The notes: generated by a model from the letters alone, not told the origin. Positions 34,163-43,136 are shown, numbered from the stretch's first letter. The stretch is DNA of 46,828 bases from Candidatus Yanofskybacteria bacterium RIFCSPLOWO2_01_FULL_49_17 (GCA_001795695.1 MGKO01000006.1:1-46828), one strand, 5' to 3'. Numbers and translations are program-made.

Positions 34163-35365
34163 ATGGCCGAAAAAATCAATCTTTCTCAGTCCCCCAAAAA
34201 TACCCCCAAAAAGCGGGCCAAAAAGCGGGTTTTATTCATTATTACCCAATCAGAATTCGGCGGCGCCCAGAGATTCATCTATGAGGTCCTTCGCCAGCTG
34301 GTCCGCGGTCATTATCAGCTGATGTTGGCGGTCGGTCGGGATGGCGACGGTTCTCTCATCCGTCTGACCTCGGCTTTAGGCGTGGACACAGTCACTCTTA
34401 CCTGTCTGCGACGGAATATCCGCCCCGTTCAGGACATTTTGGCGATAAGAGAGGTCAAAAAGATAATAGGATCGTTCTTGCCTGACACGCTTTTTCTTAA
34501 CAGCTCTAAGGCCGGTTTTATCGGTTCTTTGGCCGCCCGCCTTTTAAAGTTCAGCCGGCGGCCAAAGGTCATCTACCGCATCGGCGGTTGGACATTCAAT
34601 GACCCTTGGCCATTATGGAAAAAGCGGCTCTGGATAATTTTGGAGAAAATAAGCGCCCGCTGGAAGGATATCATCATCGTAAACAACAGGTCGGATTACG
34701 AACAGGCCAGACACCTCGGCATCAAGCCGAGGAAGGAATTGATTCTCGTACATAACGGCATAGATCCCTACCGAATAGATTTTTTCAACAAAGCTGAAGC
34801 AAGGACAAAGTTATTGGCCATGTTGCCAACTGAACGAGCTCAAAAAACAAAGAGGATTGTCGGCACTATCGCCAATCTATATCCCGCAAAAGGGTTGGAA
34901 GACCTCGTCCGAGCCGCGGCCTTAGATGAAGACGACTCTGCTGTCTATATGATAATCGGCGACGGAATGGAGAGAAAAAAACTGGAGCAGCTGATCATAG
35001 ATTCTGGCTTAACAGAAAAAGTTTATATACTGGGACGGTTTGAAAACGCGGCTCGATATCTGCCTGGGTTTGATATATTCGTCTTATCTTCGCACAAAGA
35101 GGGCTTCCCCTGGGCGGTTCTTGAGGCGATGTCGGCCAAGCTGCCTGTTGTCGCCACCAAAGTCGGAGCGATACCGGAGATAATTGAGGACGGCGTTAAC
35201 GGTTTTATCGTTCCGGCAAGGAACCCCGCGGCCATTGCCGATAAAATAAATCTGCTGGCCAATAACGAACTCTTGACAAACACTATGAGCGTAGCGGCCC
35301 ATCAGGCGGTGGTGCTTAAGTTTTCCTTAGAACATATGGCTGGTCAGATAGAATCTCTTCTATAG
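34163..35365 (+). CDS. Glycosyltransferase family 4
   Basis: A 400-aa GT-B enzyme from ATG 34163 (MAEKINLSQSPKNTPKKRAKKRVLFIITQSEFGGAQRFIYEV). The ORF-track TTG at 34133 adds ten residues with no SD or homology. The N-terminus has a basic extension of about 20 residues before the core. The donor domain shows IVGTIANLYPAKGLEDLVRAAAL, YMIIGDGMERKKLEQL, and SSHKEGFPWAVLEAMSAKLPVVATKVG (E-x7-E). It is divergent from the GT4 at 32881-34020 and convergent with the PMT-like gene, whose stop codon it overlaps by 6 nt. Confidence 0.88.
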   Translation: MAEKINLSQSPKNTPKKRAKKRVLFIITQSEFGGAQRFIYEVLRQLVRGHYQLMLAVGRDGDGSLIRLTSALGVDTVTLTCLRRNIRPVQDILAIREVKKIIGSFLPDTLFLNSSKAGFIGSLAARLLKFSRRPKVIYRIGGWTFNDPWPLWKKRLWIILEKISARWKDIIIVNNRSDYEQARHLGIKPRKELILVHNGIDPYRIDFFNKAEARTKLLAMLPTERAQKTKRIVGTIANLYPAKGLEDLVRAAALDEDDSAVYMIIGDGMERKKLEQLIIDSGLTEKVYILGRFENAARYLPGFDIFVLSSHKEGFPWAVLEAMSAKLPVVATKVGAIPEIIEDGVNGFIVPARNPAAIADKINLLANNELLTNTMSVAAHQAVVLKFSLEHMAGQIESLL

Positions 35366-37090
35366 CTGTTTCTCCAAGCCCTCTATTCGCTGAATATTAA
35401 CATTTGATGGGGCCGCTTCCTGTAGCTTTTTAAGGACTCTCAAGGCCTCGGCTATTTTATTTTCTGAAAGATAGATAGCGGCAATATTCTCGTAAGCATA
35501 ATGGAAACGGGTGTCAGCCGAGATGGCTTTTTGGTACCATTCAATGGCGTTTCTTAAATCTCCGCTGTCTCTTATTATATTGCCGATATTGTAATACGGC
35601 GCGGGTTGGCCCGGATCAACTTCTATTGCCCGCTCATAATAAGGCCGGGCCAGCTTATTGCGGCCATGGTCTGAATACCAGTTGCCTAGGTTGTTCAGAA
35701 CTCTGACATCATCCGGTTCGTATTTCAATATATTCTGATAGAACGCTTCCGTGTCACCCCACAATATGTTCTGGCGGATGGTTTGGACGCCTAAGAATCC
35801 GAAATAGCCGACCAGGACGATGACGGCCAGCGGCAAAAGAGCCGCTTTTTTGTTTTTTATCAGCGTCAGAAATTTGTCTAAATAAAATCCGACAATAAGA
35901 CCGACTCCGGCCAATGAGAAATATAGCCAATGCTCGTAGATACGGGCATTGATGGGCACAATGCCCATCGTCGGTCCCAGGGCGATAAAAAAGAGACCAA
36001 AACCAAATAACCAGATTCGAAAATTCCAAGCACCAAGCTCCAAATTCCAATTTTTTGAATTTTTATATTTTGGATTTGTTTGGGATTTGAAATTTAGGAT
36101 TTGGAATTTAACTTCATTTTTATATAATCGCCAACCAATCAGAGCAATGATCATGATAACTAAAATACCTAATAACACCTGATAATCTAAAAATGAAGTA
36201 TGGACCGGGACATCCCTATCCATATGCAGACCAGTGGGCCAGATAATGAGCCAGAAATAAACCAGCAGGGTGTGAAAGAATGTGTACACCCTAACTGAGA
36301 GGTGGGCGCTATACACATTAACCTGATTGTAGAAGTTGAGGGTATTCTGGAAATTTAAAACCGTAAGTCGCAGCAATCCGTATAAAATGGATATGCCGAT
36401 ATAAGGCCATACAGCCAGAATCGCCTGTCTTATCCGCCTCCATAGAGTGCCCTGGTATTCAAACGTAATGAGCGCCAGAACCAGATAGGCCGGGAACAGG
36501 ACAGCGGTCTCACGGGATAGAATGGCCAAAACTTGAAGCAAGAAGCTGGAAGCGAGAAGCAAAGAATTTTTACTTTTCTGATACTTTAAGTAAGCGACTA
36601 TCCCAAAAAGCATGAGGAAGACCGACAGTGGGTCGCCGCGGCCAGAGATATATGTGACCGCTTCGGTCTGAAGCGGATGAACCAGAAAAATAAGCGCGGC
36701 CAGGAACGCGGCGCGGCTGCTTTTCAGCCACCGGCTGGCTAGATAAAAAATAAGCAAACCGTTGGCCAGATGGATAAGATCGCTTACCAAATGATATGAA
36801 GTTGGGGAAGAACCGGAAACTAAATAATTTCCTAGAAAAGTGAGAAATAAAATCGGACGATAGTAATTGGAAACCAAGCCGATGCCCGCCAGGGCATCGT
36901 GAGTAAAAAGGAACTTGACATTGGACCAGGTCAGCGCGCGGACAGCGGGATTATTGAGTATCCAATCAGCGTCATCCCAAAACAGCGTATTGCGCAGGTT
37001 GGGTAGATAGAGAATCACACCGACAACTGTCAGCGCTAAAATATGGCCTAAGTTGTCGCGCAAGAATGAGATGCTTGCTCCCTTAGCCAT
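35360..37090 (-). CDS. PMT/TMTC-like membrane glycosyltransferase with C-terminal TPR repeats
   Basis: A 576-aa protein. The N-terminal part has about ten membrane helices; the first loop reads NTLFWDDADWILNNPAV, with the acidic pair of PMT-type GT-C enzymes, then YYRPILFLTFLGNYLVSG and HLANGLLIFYLASRWL. Residues about 470-570 hold three TPR-like repeats (LGNWYSDHGRNKLARPYYERAIEVDPG and following). This matches TMTC/DUF1736-like proteins, some of which O-mannosylate Ser/Thr. Residues about 325-357 (KFQILNFKSQTNPKYKNSKNWNLELGAW) come from an AT-rich repeat that lengthens a loop between helices. Nearby Pro/Thr-rich surface proteins are plausible acceptors. Next gene upstream is 7 nt away. Confidence 0.78.
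   Translation of the reverse strand: MAKGASISFLRDNLGHILALTVVGVILYLPNLRNTLFWDDADWILNNPAVRALTWSNVKFLFTHDALAGIGLVSNYYRPILFLTFLGNYLVSGSSPTSYHLVSDLIHLANGLLIFYLASRWLKSSRAAFLAALIFLVHPLQTEAVTYISGRGDPLSVFLMLFGIVAYLKYQKSKNSLLLASSFLLQVLAILSRETAVLFPAYLVLALITFEYQGTLWRRIRQAILAVWPYIGISILYGLLRLTVLNFQNTLNFYNQVNVYSAHLSVRVYTFFHTLLVYFWLIIWPTGLHMDRDVPVHTSFLDYQVLLGILVIMIIALIGWRLYKNEVKFQILNFKSQTNPKYKNSKNWNLELGAWNFRIWLFGFGLFFIALGPTMGIVPINARIYEHWLYFSLAGVGLIVGFYLDKFLTLIKNKKAALLPLAVIVLVGYFGFLGVQTIRQNILWGDTEAFYQNILKYEPDDVRVLNNLGNWYSDHGRNKLARPYYERAIEVDPGQPAPYYNIGNIIRDSGDLRNAIEWYQKAISADTRFHYAYENIAAIYLSENKIAEALRVLKKLQEAAPSNVNIQRIEGLEKQL
36014..36112. repeat. AT-rich interspersed repeat inside the PMT-like gene
   Basis: A run of AAATTCCAA/TTGGAATTT-like words in both orientations (ccaaattcca near 36040; ggatttggaattt near 36098), clearly unlike the surrounding GC-richer coding sequence. 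It stays in frame and encodes an Asn/Lys/Trp-rich loop. From memory, such words are common dispersed repeats in Parcubacteria genomes. Confidence 0.5.
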
Positions 37091-37097
37091 GATGAAA

Positions 37098-37721
37098 TTA
37101 GGGAGCTATGCGTATCGCGTTAGGCAGGGTACTGACAGCGCCATCGATACTGGTAATGGAAATGTCCCAAGTGCCGTTATAACTATTCTGGACGGTGGTA
37201 ATGATAGTCCGGTCATCCTGAACATTTGTCGCATAAGTTACCGGCCAGGATACCGTTCCGATCTTAATAGAAGCTATTTGGTTGATACTATTAACGATAA
37301 AATTAGAACCGTAAAGCCTGATCTGGTCGCCATATTTAACCGTAGTCGGTGGATATACCGGATAGACAGATATTATAATCGGTTCCGGAACAGGCGTAGC
37401 AGTCGGACTCGGGGTTGGCGTGGTAAGTACCGGAGTGGCCGTTGGCGACGCGGTAGCTACCGGAGATGGCGTCGCGGTCACTGTCGGCGTCGGCATAGGT
37501 GTTTTTGAAGGAGTCGGGGTCTTTATCGGGGTCTTGGCAGGCGCCAACGAAGGCCCGGCGGATTGAGTCGGCGGGCCAGAAACAGTGGCTGTCGTCATAG
37601 CGGCCGGACTTCGGGTCAAAGTGCTGGCAGGAGTTGGACCAGGTTGTGTCTGTCTGTTTGAAACAAAAAATACAGCCAGGATGACAATCAGTCCAGCAAT
37701 ATACCAAATAATTCTTTGCAT
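37098..37721 (-). CDS. Membrane-anchored Pro/Thr-rich protein with IPT/TIG-like domain
   Basis: A 207-aa protein from ATG 37721 (MQRIIWYIAGLIVILAVFFVSNRQ); the ORF-track start 11 codons earlier is less likely because it puts a polar stretch before the anchor. One N-terminal helix (about 3-20) anchors it. Residues about 25-120 are a low-complexity Pro/Thr/Ser linker (KTPTPSKTPMPTPTVTATPSP). The C-terminal about 85 residues (IIISVYPVYPPTTVKYGDQIRLYGSNFIVNS...) look like an IPT/TIG immunoglobulin-like fold. It is probably displayed outside the membrane. Function unknown; it may bind or present surface components. It sits between the PMT-like gene and the S-layer-like gene. Confidence 0.7.
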   Translation of the reverse strand: MQRIIWYIAGLIVILAVFFVSNRQTQPGPTPASTLTRSPAAMTTATVSGPPTQSAGPSLAPAKTPIKTPTPSKTPMPTPTVTATPSPVATASPTATPVLTTPTPSPTATPVPEPIIISVYPVYPPTTVKYGDQIRLYGSNFIVNSINQIASIKIGTVSWPVTYATNVQDDRTIITTVQNSYNGTWDISITSIDGAVSTLPNAIRIAP

Positions 37722-37769
37722 GAGATAATTATAGCATCTTATATAATAAATCAAGTATTAATTTCTAAT

Positions 37770-37801
37770 AACCAAAAACCGCCCGAAGGCGGTTTTTGGT
37801 T
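37770..37801 (-). terminator. Terminator of the S-layer-like gene (symmetrical)
   Basis: ACCAAAAACCGCC-CGAA-GGCGGTTTTTGGT is a perfect 13-bp stem, 24 nt past the stop codon of the S-layer-like gene. The T-tract is inside the stem in both directions, so it may work on either strand. Confidence 0.8.
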
Positions 37802-37824
37802 TGGTCTAACCAAGCAATTACAAG

Positions 37825-40800
37825 TTACTTGGAGAGAACATCTGTCACAGCCAGACCAGTGAGCAAACCGTCGCCCATCCAGTCGCCCGTCGTGCCATCG
37901 GTGTTATGCGATGGAGCGGACGAGTCGGACCAGAGGAAGCTCGGATTTACGTCTGAACCCCAGCCATCGTTCGGACTGAACGAAGTGGCTATGGCTGCCG
38001 TGGCGAAGGTCGAGCCGCTCGGGTTGGCAATGCTGGTGACGATTGAATCGCCAGCCACATTTGCTCCGCCAACGTTGCCTCTTAACTCCAAGATTGTTGA
38101 AGTTCCAGCAGCAACTGACCTTTCATTGGCAAACACGAAGGCCACCGTTCCGGTACCAGCGCTGGCAACATTGAAGTTGTGGCTGGCCGTCGCGTAGCCG
38201 TACCCCGACAAGGCCGAGGTGGAAGCCGTGGAGGTGATGTTGACGCCATTCTCCCATAGCTGCCAGCCGCTTCCGGCAATGGTCGGATTGGCCGTGGCCG
38301 TCACCGTGAACGCGACTTTGCGCCACGTGATCGCGCCGCCGTTAGCAGTTACTTTCTGTTTGAACAGGGTCTGCGTGCCCGAGGCCAGTAGCGTTGAAGG
38401 CATGGCATCGCTACCAGTCGCTTTCGCGAATGATGGGTAGCCGCTAACCACGTAGTTGCTGTTGCCCTGATAAGTGGACGTGCTGACAACGCTCGTGGTA
38501 ATAGTGCCCGCGCCGTTGCGGTACTTGAGGTGCGACAACTGGACCAGCACTAATCCGCCGGTATCGGTGCCGTACGAAGGACCGATATTGCTGAACAAGA
38601 CATCAACCGTGTAGGTCTTGGTGCCGCCGGATAGCGGGATGGAGCGATTTACTCCCAGGAACGAGAGGGAGTTGGATACACCCGGATTACCGATATTGGC
38701 GCTACTAACAACCACTCCGTTTTCCTTCAAATATGCTGTACCTACCGCGTTAGATGACGACGCCACCGTTGACGAAAGCTTGAAGACAGCATCATCCAGC
38801 GTGAAGTTATCGTACTGCGGAGCCAAGGTGAAGGAATACACCGCCGCCTGCTGACCGCCTTGAATTACCTTGTTGGCCGGGATAGAACCATTGTTCAGGA
38901 CCAATGAACCGGTGGCGCTGGTAATGGTCTGACCAGCCGCGTCATCCGCGGTCGTGGATGTGCTTGAATCCGTAGTCAAGCCCGAAGCGCCCAAGTTAGA
39001 CACCATATTGGCCGTGCCGGTTGAAGAACCGATATCGGCATAGGCATCAACTCTCCAGACCTTCGTCTTCGGAATGGTAAAGCTTAGCGAATAACTGTTG
39101 CTGGCGGTGCCGGAGATGGTTGACTTCGGCGTGGTCGTCAACACCAGCGAACCGGCGTCGTTGTATATCTTCAAGAAGACGTTGGTCATGTCGGCCGCTT
39201 GGAAAGCGCCGGTGTTGTTCTGGTTAGAGACGTCAAGGTTGATGGCATTGACGTTAACATTCTCTGAAGTAGCCGCCGTCAAGTTATACGAGCCGAACTT
39301 ATATTGCGTTTGCGGAGTAACTATGGACTGGTTTGCGTAGCCGGTGTACTTGGACACCGTGAACGAACCGGTCTTGATGGTCAGCGTGCTGCCGACCGTC
39401 GGGGCGGTGTTGCCGAAGTAGCCAAGCGATTTCACGCGCTGGACGTTGGACGAACCGGCGATGATCTGGGCAATGATGGTGTCATTGGCACTCGCGTTGT
39501 TCGTGCCAGTGTTATCGTAGATATCCGCTCGGACATCAACGATGCGCGGCGTGCCCGGAGTAACGATGAGCGATGAGCCCAAGTTATACTCGGTATACGC
39601 CGTGCCGGCGCTGCAGGATGCCGTTGTGGCAACTGAATCTTCGCAGAGAGACGCCAAAGAACCGATTTGATTGCCATCAGCATAGATGGCGCCGTTGCGC
39701 AGAGACATCAATGAATTGATATCCGTGCCGCCGGCCGTGAAGCTTGCTCTCAAATTCTCAAACTTCAACGGTTCGCCGAAGGCCTCAAACTTATAGGTCA
39801 CTAGTTTTACCCCGGTCGCCGTGGCAACGACGTCACCGGACGGTGAATCGTTGGCCTTGGTGATGGTTATAGTGCCCACGTTGATTGACTGCTCATAGGT
39901 GGCGTTCGGCGCGGATGCCGGGAAGGTGCCTGTGGCCAGGACTGCTTGTCCGTACTGCGAATCAACCACATAGATATCCGGCTTCTGACGGAGGGAAATG
40001 GTGAATTTCTTGTTGGAACCGCCGATCACGTCACCGATCAATTTGATCTGACGAGTGCCGGCAGTCATCTTTACGCCGGAACCAAGGTCAAAGACCAGAT
40101 AGCCGTTGGCGTCCTGTAGCGCGACAGCGGAACCGGCCTGCACGCCATCCACGTAGAGACGGAAGTTTCGCAGGTCACCGATGACCACTGAACCGATAAC
40201 ACGAAGCTGGAGCGACTTCAGCCATACATCCTGGTTGCCCACGGTGATGGAGCTCTGCCACATGTTGTAGTCATTCTGGGGGTCAAGGGTAACATCAGCG
40301 CTGGTACCGGCCGGCGTTGGCGCGCCGACTGCCACCGTCGCGAAGTTGCTCGGCGCCGTCGCGATGGTCATCAAGTTACCCGACAAGCTCACGGCATTGC
40401 CGTTGAAGCTCGCGAGCTGAACACCAACGGTCTGGCCGGAAGTTGAGCTAGCGATATCGGCCTTGACCGAGATGTTAGCTGAACCACTTACGGTGAACAA
40501 ACCGCCTGTGTCGCTGAAGGTGATCTTGCCCTGCGACACGGTCGCGGAATCGGTAAGTCGCTTGGAACCGTTATACAGATAGACATTTGATAATGTGGTA
40601 TCTGCCGAAACACCGACTCGGTTCAAGACAAGGGTGGTGACTGTACCACTGCCGGTAAAGGCAAAGTGGGCCAGATCAGCAGAGGCCTGTCCGGCAATAA
40701 GGGTGTTGGAGGCCGGATTATCAGAGGAAATACCTACTGACAAAGGACTTGCTACTGGGGTTGAAGTTGAAACTGAACCGCCTCGTGCATATGCGGGAAC

Positions 40801-41328
40801 CTGACTTACTGAAGTGTAATTGGATCCCACTGAATACAGGGCAAATTCGGCGGCGTTGATGACGAATACTTTCTTGAAGAAATTCGGATCGTCCGCGACC
40901 GCTTGCGCGCCGGAGGTGTTAACCCAGTGCAATGAGGCCACGTCTTCTCCGGTTGTCTCCAATCCATAGACCTTTTCATCTCCGTCAACTCGGAATAAGC
41001 CGGAGGTTGGGAACGCGTCTCTCGTTGCCGAAGCTACGTTCTTCACTGCGGCAAATCCTCCAAGGTGTCCATAGAGATTGAAGATCTGGGGACTCAAGAA
41101 TAACCTCTTGTATCCTTGCTCGTTGACGATATAAACATCCGGATCGTCAGAACCGGCCGCGCTGATCGTGTCGCCTTCCGTAAGGCCGTAATCAGACGGG
41201 GTCGCGGCAATGGCGCCCAAGGGGGCCAACGCGGCGAAACCTGACAGCGACAACACGGTCGCTATCGAAGTTAGAGAAGCAACGGTCTTTGACAGAGCGT
41301 TGCTCACTCCGTTTAATGATTTACTCAT
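37825..41328 (-). CDS. S-layer-like secreted surface protein
   Basis: An 1167-aa protein from ATG 41328 (MSKSLNGVSNALSKTV); the ORF-track start 12 codons earlier is basic and unlikely. The first about 42 residues are a Sec signal peptide ending near LGAIAATP. Residues about 45-185 hold two related segments, DPDVYIVNEQGYKRLFLSPQIFNLYG and NFFKKVFVINAAEFALYSVG. The rest is Ser/Thr/Gly/Val-rich and made of repeated beta-sandwich-like modules, each ending in phrases such as NISVKADIASSTSG, RIVDVRADIYDNTG, VWRVDAYADIGSSTG. The C-terminus has PSFLWSDSSAPSHN, which from memory is typical of Patescibacteria S-layer candidates. No SD is visible, and a 570-nt gap precedes it. Probably the main surface-layer protein and a glycan acceptor. 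Confidence 0.75.
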   Translation of the reverse strand: MSKSLNGVSNALSKTVASLTSIATVLSLSGFAALAPLGAIAATPSDYGLTEGDTISAAGSDDPDVYIVNEQGYKRLFLSPQIFNLYGHLGGFAAVKNVASATRDAFPTSGLFRVDGDEKVYGLETTGEDVASLHWVNTSGAQAVADDPNFFKKVFVINAAEFALYSVGSNYTSVSQVPAYARGGSVSTSTPVASPLSVGISSDNPASNTLIAGQASADLAHFAFTGSGTVTTLVLNRVGVSADTTLSNVYLYNGSKRLTDSATVSQGKITFSDTGGLFTVSGSANISVKADIASSTSGQTVGVQLASFNGNAVSLSGNLMTIATAPSNFATVAVGAPTPAGTSADVTLDPQNDYNMWQSSITVGNQDVWLKSLQLRVIGSVVIGDLRNFRLYVDGVQAGSAVALQDANGYLVFDLGSGVKMTAGTRQIKLIGDVIGGSNKKFTISLRQKPDIYVVDSQYGQAVLATGTFPASAPNATYEQSINVGTITITKANDSPSGDVVATATGVKLVTYKFEAFGEPLKFENLRASFTAGGTDINSLMSLRNGAIYADGNQIGSLASLCEDSVATTASCSAGTAYTEYNLGSSLIVTPGTPRIVDVRADIYDNTGTNNASANDTIIAQIIAGSSNVQRVKSLGYFGNTAPTVGSTLTIKTGSFTVSKYTGYANQSIVTPQTQYKFGSYNLTAATSENVNVNAINLDVSNQNNTGAFQAADMTNVFLKIYNDAGSLVLTTTPKSTISGTASNSYSLSFTIPKTKVWRVDAYADIGSSTGTANMVSNLGASGLTTDSSTSTTADDAAGQTITSATGSLVLNNGSIPANKVIQGGQQAAVYSFTLAPQYDNFTLDDAVFKLSSTVASSSNAVGTAYLKENGVVVSSANIGNPGVSNSLSFLGVNRSIPLSGGTKTYTVDVLFSNIGPSYGTDTGGLVLVQLSHLKYRNGAGTITTSVVSTSTYQGNSNYVVSGYPSFAKATGSDAMPSTLLASGTQTLFKQKVTANGGAITWRKVAFTVTATANPTIAGSGWQLWENGVNITSTASTSALSGYGYATASHNFNVASAGTGTVAFVFANERSVAAGTSTILELRGNVGGANVAGDSIVTSIANPSGSTFATAAIATSFSPNDGWGSDVNPSFLWSDSSAPSHNTDGTTGDWMGDGLLTGLAVTDVLSK

Positions 41329-41898
41329 TGTTTTTTTATTTTTTATTTCTGGTCGGCGACCCAAGCACTAGACGTAAAACGTATAACACTAGGGAGCAGA
41401 ACAGAATTTAATTACAACTGAAACTTTCTTTTTGGAACCTTGAGGACTTGTTCATCCAGGCCTTTCTCGACCCGCCCATGATAGGAACACCCTCTTAAAC
41501 CGAAAGGTCCCGACTAAACTAAAAGGGAATTGACTTTCTATACTATACTATATTATCTGTCTAATTGTCTTTACTGTCTTTCTGGTTTTTAATGTCCGTT
41601 CCTTGCCTAAGCTGCCTGCCTTTGGTCTCGACATTTCGATATGTCGATATTTCGAGTTACAAGGGCAGAAAGCTTACAAACGAATAAATAACCGTGGCCG
41701 GGTTATTCTCGTTTTGACTTTATTGGCATTGCATTTTACTGCTTATTTTTGGCTTTATATCTGACTTATTTAGTATCTACAACCTCTCCTATCCATGATA
41801 TCGCATAACGTTTTCCGCGTCAATCTTATGATATCCACTTGTCTAGAACCTATTCTAAGCCCTTTATCTACCCCCGACAATAGCAAAAATGTGGATAA
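41329..41898. other. 570-nt intergenic gap: long leader and promoter region of the S-layer-like gene
   Basis: No credible ORF lies here. Near 41339-41395 the minus strand reads TGTTATACG, a possible -10. Further up, the minus strand has three AGACA words spaced 8 to 9 nt apart (near 41556-41582) next to ATAATATAGTATAGTATAG, an AT-rich tandem. At 41627-41656 a 30-nt imperfect palindrome (24 of 30 symmetric) CTCGACATTTCGATATGTCGAT... could be an operator. A long leader is common for strongly expressed S-layer genes. Confidence 0.5.
41627..41656. promoter_or_regulatory. Imperfect TCGA-rich palindrome, possible operator
   Basis: CTCGACATTTCGATATGTCGA continues as TATTTCGAG; 24 of 30 positions match the reverse complement, and TCGACAT/ATGTCGA is an exact inner inverted pair. 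It lies about 300 nt upstream of the S-layer-like start. Confidence 0.4.
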
Positions 41899-42507
41899 TT
41901 AAATTGTTATCTGGTCCCTCATTTTATCAAAGGTTTTATTGCCTATGCCCTTTACCTCTTTAATATCCTCAATAACCCGAAAAGGGCCATTTGTCTCCCT
42001 GTAATCAATGATCCTCTGGGCTATTACCGGGCCCACCCCTATTATTGCCTGCAATTCGTCATAATCGGCCGTATTGATGTTTATCTTAGATGATGACTGG
42101 CCGGTGGCTGTTGATGACAACGCTTGGTTGGGGGTCATTGTTACAAGCGGGGTTGGTGACACTGCCGCAGTTGGTGTCACCAACTCCGGAGTTGGTGACA
42201 CCAACTGCGCAGAGTTGCCGGCCGTAGCGTTATCGGCAGTAATTGGGACCGTTTGGTTAGCGCCACCGGTGACATCAACTGGAACTGGTGACACCAAGTT
42301 CCTGGCACTAGTGCCAGGAACTCCGGAAGTTGGTGGCACTAACTTTGAGTTCGTGGCACTAACTTCCGACGATGTGCCGGGAGCGACGGCTGTGACCCCT
42401 ATCAAAGACAGGAGCCGATCAAAGCCATATGAAGGCCGACTCATGATGAAAGTGATGATGAAAACTGCCGCCAGCCCGCCGATGATGGTCGGCCTCCTTG
42501 GTTCCAT
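41899..42507 (-). CDS. Membrane-anchored ComEA-like helix-hairpin-helix protein
   Basis: A 202-aa protein. An N-terminal helix (PTIIGGLAAVFIITFIM, about 6-22) anchors it. Residues about 35-135 are a Pro/Thr/Ser/Val-rich linker encoded by nested palindromes. Residues about 138-202 are a tandem HhH DNA-binding domain: KININTADYDELQAIIGVGPVIAQRIIDYRETNGPFRVIEDIKEVKGIGNKTFDKMRDQITI, which is the ComEA signature. ComEA binds incoming DNA at the outside of the membrane during natural transformation. The usual partner ComEC is not in the window. It is 17 nt after the regulator gene. Confidence 0.88.
   Translation of the reverse strand: MEPRRPTIIGGLAAVFIITFIMSRPSYGFDRLLSLIGVTAVAPGTSSEVSATNSKLVPPTSGVPGTSARNLVSPVPVDVTGGANQTVPITADNATAGNSAQLVSPTPELVTPTAAVSPTPLVTMTPNQALSSTATGQSSSKININTADYDELQAIIGVGPVIAQRIIDYRETNGPFRVIEDIKEVKGIGNKTFDKMRDQITI
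42166..42209. repeat. 44-bp perfect palindrome inside the ComEA-like linker
   Basis: CGCAGTTGGTGTCACCAACTCC is followed directly by its exact reverse complement, with no spacer. It encodes part of the NSAQLVSPTPELVTPTAAV linker on the minus strand. Confidence 0.85.
42297..42322. repeat. 26-bp perfect palindrome inside the ComEA-like linker
   Basis: AGTTCCTGGCACT is followed directly by AGTGCCAGGAACT. Just beyond it, GTGGCACTAACTT occurs twice (42333 and 42353), so the linker is built of related short modules. Confidence 0.85.
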
Positions 42508-42524
42508 GCCGATATTTTATCTTT

Positions 42525-43136
42525 TTAGCGAACCGCCGAATAGTGGGTAGAGCTCTTGCCCGATTCTTTTGAAACAATCCCTCGGCCGACCAGCTCCTTC
42601 AAGTTTCTTTTGATGGTCCTCTGGGATATCGCGCCGAATTGGGCAAGAATATCTTTTGTTCTCACTCGACGCTCGTTGCGGATGAAGCCCAGTATCTCCT
42701 CGCGCACCTGATTGGTCCTTCGGGTCCGTTCCGGAAATTTGACTGCGGGTTCAGGTTCAATTTTTTGAGCGGGTGGTTCGGCCGACGCCAGAGTTTCCTT
42801 CTTTTTCTCCGCATCCGCGGAAGTTTCAGGGGGCTTCATGGCGCGCAAAACGGAAAGTTTGTCCTTAAGCAGAAGCTCCCGGCAGGGGAGTATCAATAAT
42901 TTATTTCCGATCTCAAGATGCTCAAGCTGATTCAATAGTTCCAATAAAGAGTTTATCTCATAGAGTAATGGATGATATTGTGCGACGTTAATACACTGGC
43001 TGGCCTTGATAAAATTCTTGAGTTTGTTATCCAGTGACGCCGCAAAAAAATCATCTTTTATGTCCTGCCGCAATCGGACGCAGGAAAGTATTATTTCCGT
43101 GAATAACGAGAATCTCTCTTTGTCCTCTTTTGCCAT
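42525..43136 (-). CDS. Helical protein with C-terminal winged-helix DNA-binding domain
   Basis: A 203-aa protein from ATG 43136 (MAKEDKERFSLFTEIILSCVRLRQDIKDDFF); the ORF-track start 24 codons earlier is Gly/Arg-rich and unlikely. The N-terminal about 110 residues are alpha-helical, with leucine-rich stretches (YEINSLLELLNQLEHLEIGNKLLILP). A charged Pro/Glu linker follows. The C-terminal about 65 residues, RTNQVREEILGFIRNERRVRTKDILAQFGAISQRTIKRNLKELVGRGIVSKES, are a DeoR/MarR-like winged helix. It probably regulates transcription, perhaps of the surface genes beside it. The role of the helical N-terminus is not known; it may be a sensor or dimer module. Confidence 0.7.
   Translation of the reverse strand: MAKEDKERFSLFTEIILSCVRLRQDIKDDFFAASLDNKLKNFIKASQCINVAQYHPLLYEINSLLELLNQLEHLEIGNKLLILPCRELLLKDKLSVLRAMKPPETSADAEKKKETLASAEPPAQKIEPEPAVKFPERTRRTNQVREEILGFIRNERRVRTKDILAQFGAISQRTIKRNLKELVGRGIVSKESGKSSTHYSAVR

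Noticed and set aside
37722-37754. ORF-track start for the IPT-like protein (MIYYIRCYNYL)
   Set aside because: The ATG at 37721 places the membrane helix directly at the N-terminus; the extra residues add nothing recognisable.
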